NCBI RefSeq assembly: GCF_943734655.1
Contig: NC_071355.1
Coordinates: forward strand, 205,221,939-205,285,938
Origin: Sabethes cyaneus
Lineage: Eukaryota > Arthropoda > Insecta > Diptera > Culicidae
Length of the DNA stretch: 64,000 nt
Direction of reading: 5' to 3'
Positions 1-64,000 of this stretch are shown here, piece after piece. The notes beneath the pieces are model-generated. The model was not told where the DNA came from and did no database searches. It saw only the letters and a program-made list of their open reading frames with translations. Each line of letters begins with the position of its first letter. The first letter of the stretch is position 1. The position numbers and the translations under genes were made by a program.

Positions 1-365
1 CTCCAACCAGCACGAAAGTGGTCACAAAATTTTGTTGGAAACAATTTTCCACATACATACATACATACACGCAAATGCTCATTTCCACGGGAATTCGGAA
101 GGTACCGCAGAAGTGCGCCAATGTGCGGATATAACTAGCAGCAGTTATGCAACAGCAGAGCGGTTAGCGCGCGTATCGCAGATCTACCGAGCGAAACCGT
201 TAGCGTAGGGGTACCTGGAAAAACAAAAACATTGTTTCGTGCAGTGTACCTGTACCTACCTACTGCTGAATCCCCACCCCAGTGCAACCGGCCAAAGTGT
301 TCGCTGGAAGAGTAATCCTTTTGCCAGTCAAAAAACCAACAAACGATGTGGCGCGTAGGCGGGCG
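1..365 (+). other. Candidate upstream 5' UTR exon of the dpr gene
   Basis: This stretch is more GC-balanced than the AT-rich DNA after it and ends in a possible donor (GCG then GTGAGG at 366). No repeat signature is seen except a short CATA run near position 50-68. It could be the 5' UTR exon spliced to 793, but no TATA box or initiator decides a start site, so this is only a guess from composition and position. Confidence 0.25.
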
Positions 366-821
366 GTGAGGATGACTGATGAAACAAATAGGGCAAAATA
401 AATTGAAAAGTTACTTCATTCTAGCCCACAAGTTGATTGGTGGTCAGTGCACATTCCGGTTGCAAATCGGTTGTTGTCTTAGTGATGATAATTGGTTCAT
501 TGGTTCGAATGAAATTCGATGCGAGCGAACGAGCGGACTGCATTGTGGTTTCGGATAAAATAACAGTAGCACAAAAGTAATGGAAATTTTAAAATGTTTG
601 TTTTTCAATTTATTCATTCATGTTTGACTATTTTGTTGTGTTAAGAACCTCACAAACAAAATATTTTTCCTGGCATAGACGAAACATAATAGGTTTAAGG
701 CATAAAACACACTGTAATAAATCCTATTAAAACTCATGATTGGAGAATATTAGAAATTCAAAACACATCTCTTTTCTTCTGTTCCTTTTCAGAACATGGA
801 TCACCCGCATACCTAGAAATT

Positions 822-58124
<57,303 letters not shown>

Positions 58125-58295
58125 AACTGGCCATAAATCAGAGAACTCTCGACCAGCAGCGACGAAAACCCAGTTTCGCGCTGCTTCTGCTCCGTACGTA
58201 CGACATCGATGATATAGTTCCGACAAAATCCGGTAAAGTAGTGAAGGAAATAAAAAAAAATAATAATGATTAAACTAATATTAATACTAAATAAA
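58125..58295 (+). promoter_or_regulatory. Proximal dpr 3' UTR with polyadenylation signals
   Basis: Canonical AATAAA hexamers lie at 58249-58254 and 58290-58295, about 125 and 165 bases after the stop, in an AT-rich stretch. A longer 3' UTR further downstream cannot be excluded. Confidence 0.5.
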
Positions 58296-61200
58296 ATAGT
58301 AATAACAGCAAGACAAACAGTACCGAATAAGTCAGAGAGCACAACAGAAATCATGGTTGAAGGAACGAACATCCCTCGCGCGTCTCCAAATTAAATTTTC
58401 ATCTTCTGGCGTCGGCAGGAGCGCTTTTTCCCCCCTGCAGAGTCCACAGATGTGATGGAAGCGCGTTCTGTTCGCGTGGATCAGCCAGCTTTGGGAAACT
58501 GTTTCCGGTGCACACAACAATCTGCAGTGTCGGCAACGTTCAATGCTCTAGTTTGTCGATTTGTTTGATTTTTTTTCCTCCCCTGCTCGAGTTCGAGTAA
58601 ACTGTGCGGTGTATTTTTTTTTCTATCGTAAAAAGAATATGCTTTTAGCCTAATGATAGCGTAGCGTTGTTTATTGCAAGATTAAGGTACTTCTAGGTAC
58701 ATTGTACGGTAGAAATATTAATTCCGAAGTGCAGCCTAGTTTTTCCGAACAAGCGTAAGTATGCTTATTGTGTGAACTGTACTCTAACGGTAGGTTGTCG
58801 GGATTGGGTGGATTTTGCATTTTAGTTTTCCGTTTCCTCTGTTTATTCCGATAGTTTGTGTAGCGTACCTTTACTTTAAATTTTTTTAAAACCAAACCCT
58901 GTGTTCAGAATGTTCCGCATTCAAGCAATTTTTTCCATTTGATTCTTTGTTATTTATTTTATAGATAGAAATCAAAACGATCTAACGAGCATTTCAAAGA
59001 TTAGCTCACCACAGTGCTGACACTGCACCGGAAAAACAAAGATTTTTTCAGAAAACGTTTATGAAATAGTTTCTCAAGCTGGTTGTCGGAAGTTAGTAGA
59101 AGCTGTATATACTTTTTGTCGTATCAGAAAAATCATCAAGCGCGAGGCAATGGGATTCGTTATTTTTTCACTATTTTGTGAGCGTACTAACGATAATTTG
59201 AAGTCAGAGCTGAAATTGGTGAAACACAACACAACCACCAGATAACGCAGCGAGCGTGCCAGAATCAACAAAGCGGTTTGTTGTCTGCCTGCCCGGAACT
59301 AGAGAAAAAAACCTTTTCTCAAGCACACTCAATCACACATACACTCACATACACATAAACACATACACACGAACGTAAAACGATGTACAAAAACAGATCA
59401 ACCAAATGAAAAATTATTTCTGTCCGAGTCCCTTTAATCTTCTATTAAAAAAAAAAGAAAATGTATATCTGTACAATGAATTGGAATGCAGAATGCTTTG
59501 AGGGAAACCAGCAAAATGGAAACCATAGCATGATTGTCGTTGGAAAATGCGAAAGTTGCAGCTAAGAGGCTTAGCCACAACATAAAGCGCTCCAGGCCAG
59601 AAACCCACATGATTCATTTGCTATTTGTGAACAGAAAACCGAGAAGCTATTATACACCAGGGCTCGGTATTTCCGGTGCCAGTTTCCGAGGGGAACCGAG
59701 GAGAGGGAGAGGGGGGAAGTTGGTGGAACGCCATGTTCTATGGTAAACTGTTATTTATTCCAGCTTCACATTGTGGTAAACAAGTTCAATAAGTTAGATT
59801 ATAGCAGTTTGATAATGTGCCGGTAATTGCAGGGTGCACGTCCTTGCACGTTTTGTGCTCTCGTTAGATAAACCTTTTGAGGCAATGTTGATAGATTTAA
59901 CACCGGTAGGGAAAAGTTTTGCTCAAGGGAAAAAATTTCGAAAAGTCAAAAATATTTTTCAAGAATATTTGGTGAGTGTGAAGAGTTGATTGATTAAAAA
60001 AAGCGTATTTTAACTTTGTATTTTTAACGCGTCAATATCATATCATCACTCAAAATTTGACTCATCCATATTTTTTACTTTGGTGAACAGTGTACTGTTG
60101 GTGTTTAATCCTCTTATCAGTTGAGTTATTCAATTATCAGAAAAACATATTAATAATGCCTAGTGCGCTCAACCAATACAATGATTAGCAGAGAACATCT
60201 GATGTTGGAGTGTCGTAGATACATAATGGCAACATCTAGGGAATAGCTGATGTTTATAACAACATGAATGGAACTGGAGAAAGAGATTGATACTGAATGT
60301 TGAACTGGAAATTTAGTTCATTTAGTTCAACTTTCAGTTATTAGACATAACTTACCACAATACCTTTGTTATTGACGTTAATTATCGATTAGTTCCAACT
60401 TACTTCGTCACATAGTTGTTTATGTTGTCGGATGTAAATTCAGCTGAAAGATCGAAAACCGATAACGACTAACGAATTGTTATTCAAAGCGTTGATTTGA
60501 GACCGTGAGATATAGATCTGTGGTCTGGATCTCAATGATATCGACGTCATCCACAAAACCAAAAAAAATATGATGAGAAAAGGCTTGGGAGTATATTCGC
60601 TTACTTCAATTCACTCATCTTCACGGAAGCGACTCTCTCTCTCTCACACTATTTTGACGCTTTGCTTGGACCCGTTCAATGTCGTTCGAATCAACTTAAT
60701 CAGTTTTGTTCAATACCATGGTTGTTTATTATCTGCCAAGCGTTATTTCGCTAGATTCAATCACATGCTGCTTTGCAAACTACAAACAGATGATTAGTCT
60801 GCAAGTGGCACTTATAATTGTATTAGTATCACAGCAATATCTCACTCTTTTTTTAAGACCTAGTCGCTCTGAATATTCTCGAATGTTTCTGGTATTCGAC
60901 ATGATATCAGCGGTTCCGCTATACTCCATACTCCGTGCCTACCACGTCTCTCGCGATTGTTTCAATGGCACCATAAATAATCTTCCAAAGCCTATATATC
61001 TCTGCTTCTGGCTCTTCCTGTCTGTACGAGACTTCACCACGTTCGACAATCGTACAAAAATCTTACAAATGACAAGATATAGGTATGTGTCAAAGTTTGG
61101 TCTTCGAAAAGATTCTGTATCGCTGATATTCGAGATGAGAACAGCAGAATTTTTTTCAGAATGCGCACAGTGCATGATATCCGAACACATTAAGAGCTTT

Positions 61201-61808
61201 ACTCTAACGGTAGCAGCCTCAATTTTCATACACGTACCGTGCCTCTTACCACAGAGCACGTCCTAACAAGTTAACCCCGTCTATAAAATTTAAAAATCGG
61301 TGAATGAATATCATTTAAACCCAACAGCACCAACTGTGCTCAAGGTTCTACCAGCACAGTTGTTACGAAGCAGTTGTGATAACCGATATATAACTAATTT
61401 CTGTCACAAGTACGTTCTTGCAGTGAAAAGTGCATTGCTTGACAGGGATTCTGACAGATGAAGCTTGTGGAGCGACCTTTTGCAGTACCTCTATGAGGGA
61501 ACGCTTGGAGCGCTTGATTTTGGCACCGCGCAGTTTGTACATCGACAGCTCAGGCGGAATCTGCCTACGGTGGAGACACTTTTCAGCAGCCTTGCGATCG
61601 ATGCAATATCTTTACTAGAACATTGTGATTCTTAAAACAACCGACTCCACTCTCCAACAAGTCCTGAACCTAGTGGTCTCCACGAATATTCCGGTATATC
61701 CAACCGTTCAGCTTCTAGCTTCTGAAAATAATCCAACTGCGATCCGAGATATCGCCAAGAAAACGGAACCAAATTTTGCCAATATATTTCAGTCAATTTT
61801 CAAGGTAA
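58296..61808. other. Downstream of dpr, no gene recognised
   Basis: Possibly distal 3' UTR at first. The largest ORF (60709-61266, 186 codons, plus) overlaps a 106-codon ORF on the minus strand; neither has motifs I recognise. Confidence 0.45.
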
Positions 61809-61810
61809 TA

Positions 61811-62136
61811 TAGGGGTCATCCCCTTTCAAGTGATCATATCCGTTGTTTTCGACCACCTCCAATTTTCGTGTAGTTGCTTATTCCGACCCCATATTAAAT
61901 TTCCCAAAATGTTGTATGGAGTGATCAATCCCCCTTGCAGTGACGTTTCTCCATTTTTCTCAGATTTTCGTAAAAACTCATTTTTCACTGCATGTCACTG
62001 CAAGGGGGATTGATCAATCCGTACAAAACTGTGGTAAATTGAATATGAAGTCGGAACTAGCAATTATACCAGATTTGGTTGAAATCAGAGGGCTCGATTA
62101 CAACGGATATGATCACTTGAGAGGGAATGACCCCTA
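61811..62136. mobile_element. 326-bp MITE with nested inverted repeats
   Basis: Ends TAGGGGTCATCCCCTTTCAA and (inverted) TAGGGGTCATTCCCTCTCAA, both then GTGATCATATCCGTTG, with TA flanks. A second inverted pair inside (TGATCAATCCCCCTTGCAGT) lies at about 61920 and 61995-62020. Confidence 0.88.
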
Positions 62137-62470
62137 TATAACCTCTAAAATTGAATTTATTAAAAAAAATCCTCAAGATAGAATATTTTAAGACCTTCTT
62201 TAAACTAATTGTTTTGACCAATACTAACATCCTGTGAAGAGAAATCTGAGGTGCATGAGAGCTAAATAATAAGTACCTTCGGGCATAGCGTGCGCAGTAT
62301 ATCCCGCTGGATAAAGCTCTCGTGAGGCCTGTTTTCGTGAACCTGATGAGGTATTCATAATCTTTAGTACCTTACAAAAAAAGTAGGGCTAATGCACTTA
62401 CTAGACAAACTGCTTACTACAACAACTTCTAACAGCATAGGGCCGGCATGGCTCTCCACTGTACACGGTC

Positions 62471-62945
62471 CTAGGCTACTCGTCGCCAATTCGTTGCGCG
62501 TCGCGACACACGCAAGTCGGCTTCAACCTGATCGAGCCATCTAGCACATTGGGCCCCACTATTGCCGGTGCCGGTGGAGTTCTTGAAGAGGATGGATTTA
62601 TTTCCCTGCACGACGTGCCCGGCCCTCCGTAGTCTCCCAACTTTCGCAAGGTGTACGATAGAAATGTCTTCAGGTAGTGCCTGCAACTCGTGGTTCGTAC
62701 GCCTCCGCCACTCTCCCCTTTCCGTTTGTACTCCGCCAAAAATAGTCCGCAACAGTTGTCGTTCAATAACGGTAACCGGCACGTATGTCTTCCGCAAGCA
62801 AAGTTACTGTCTCAAGTCCGTAGAGGACTACCGGTCCGCATCTAGGTCGCCTGTAAAGGCTAGGAGTTGGCTACTTTTGCTTGAGATCGTTCCTCTCGTT
62901 TCGATGACCGCTCGCCGGATCACATCTTGCAGTGTTGAAAAATTC
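62471..62945 (-). mobile_element. LINE relic: internal deletion joins RT to C-terminus
   Basis: From 62945 leftward: LQDVIRRAVIETRGTISSKS, FTGDLD (decayed ADD), then abruptly GLETV, ERQLLRTIFGGVQTERGEWR, HELQALPEDISIVHLAKVGR and RRAGHV. The stretch between the ADD box and the C-terminal region is missing. Confidence 0.82.
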
Positions 62946-63350
62946 ATAGCAGCAAAAAACTCAATGAGATTTCAAGCACATGACATTTCAACCCTGATCA
63001 CAAGCGCGAAACTCACATATGAATTTCTCTCGCTATTATATGCGATGTCTCTGTTGCGATGTGTACCAAATTCAGCTGTGAGCATTTTGCTTAATTCTTC
63101 CACGGCTGGTATATCATACAACGAACCAGAGAGCAAAAGAGAATCTATCGCTAGAGAAAACATGAATTAAGATGGCAAACATATTGGCGGAATTTACATC
63201 TTTCCTTCGCGGGAATTTTCTTAACTAGAAAGTAACAAGCCTAATAAGAATTAGATTAACATGTAATTTAAATGTGCGTTTTAATTTAACTTTGCGATTT
63301 ATTTAGAGATTCATTCCCTCACACTCACTCACAGCTACGTATCGCAGAGA
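62946..63350. other. Unassigned
   Basis: A minus-strand 63-codon ORF (63163-62972) has no recognised motif; otherwise AT-rich. Confidence 0.4.
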
Positions 63351-63363
63351 ACGCCTATGCTGT

Positions 63364-63860
63364 TCAACTCCGGGTAGCAGCTGAGGCAAAGCAGAATGTG
63401 ATCAAGCGGGAAGAAATATGTGTGAGTTTTGTGCTTCTTGTTATGAAAACAGAAAAACTCACGCGTGATTTTTTTCTGCTTAGGATTAAGTTGACATAAT
63501 TCACAGTTGATTTTGATTTTTGATAAGTTTTGAGATTTTGAGTTTTTACCATCACTGACACCTTCAATAGTGTTAAAAACACATAGAACAGTCCATCCCC
63601 GTGCCGCAAGCTTCTTCGCGATTCGAAAGAACTCACGAGTGCCCTCCAAACACACACGTATTACATCAATCGGGGTCAATCAGGGTAGCTTTGATCAGCC
63701 GCGTCAGTTTGTCCGAAAGCCCGTGCTCGTGCATTATCTGTCATAGCCGTCTGATTTCTTATGCAGCTGCACTTGACTGTATCGTATGCTGCCCTGAAAT
63801 CCACGAAAATATGATGCGTGTGCATGTTGCACTAGCGACCAGGACTGGTACCGGACAGTT
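63364..63860 (-). mobile_element. LINE reverse-transcriptase relic
   Basis: From 63820 leftward: HIFVDFRAAYDTVK, GALVSSFESRRSLRHGDGLF (about 63650-63590), then an abrupt loss of LINE similarity after about 63540. Same lineage as the 57.1 kb copy. Confidence 0.72.
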
Positions 63861-64000
63861 TCGTCACTGATGCTAAACGAATACCAAAAATAGAAAGTGA
63901 CTCTGAAAAATAGTCAGTCCCATGCATTTTTTGTCAGTGACGTAAAATCACTATCACTATGGGTTTAACAGCCTAAAGAACTCGAAAATAGAGTGTACGG

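Overview
This window looks like an intron-dominated stretch of a large, repeat-rich dipteran genome, most probably a culicine-type mosquito. That is an inference from the Dpr-family gene, tRNA-derived SINEs, LINE reverse-transcriptase relics, Tc1/pogo-like elements and many small inverted-repeat elements. I see no bacterial, viral-genome or CRISPR content.

The only gene I can support is one plus-strand gene running through almost the whole window. It encodes a two-immunoglobulin-domain cell-surface protein of the Dpr (defective proboscis extension response) family, nearest from memory to the Dpr8/Dpr9/Dpr21 group; mosquito orthologues are often named 'zig-8-like'. Seven exons join in phase: 793-867 (start codon at 822), 1239-1471 (alternative start 1263), 11288-11404, 14949-15042, 39853-39980, 50456-50624 and 58000-58124 plus 3' UTR. 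The predicted protein is about 303 residues: signal peptide, acidic linker, Ig1, Ig2 and a hydrophobic C-terminal tail. Introns are about 0.4, 9.8, 3.5, 24.8, 10.5 and 7.4 kb.

Almost everything else is repeats, mostly in those introns. 2.8-9.9 kb: a LINE relic, a SINE, a 13-bp minisatellite, an inverted-repeat transposon with transposase remains, pogo-like and Tc1-like fragments, a CA array. 13.8-14.8 kb: a TA-flanked element with repeated subterminal motifs. 16.4-27.7 kb: a dispersed repeat carrying a MITE and a SINE, a second dispersed repeat with 143-bp internal units, then a foldback element whose right arm holds a LINE that itself carries two later insertions. 31.4-38.6 kb: nested inverted-repeat elements (one pogo-like, one PIF/Harbinger-like) and a degraded minus-strand LINE. 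42.4-49.4 kb: a Penelope-like snap-back element with a hammerhead-like motif, a second copy of the 16-kb repeat, a perfect (TCTG)801 array and a Tc1-like relic. 52.4-54.9 kb: a BEL/Pao integrase fragment, CA array, MITE, LINE fragment and a (CCCTAG)124 array. 57.1-63.9 kb: further LINE relics and a MITE around and beyond the last exon.

I found no convincing new biological system. The points most worth following are the two very long perfect or near-perfect arrays, the hammerhead-like motif, and several paralogous empty sites inside the window that prove individual transposon insertions and their target duplications.
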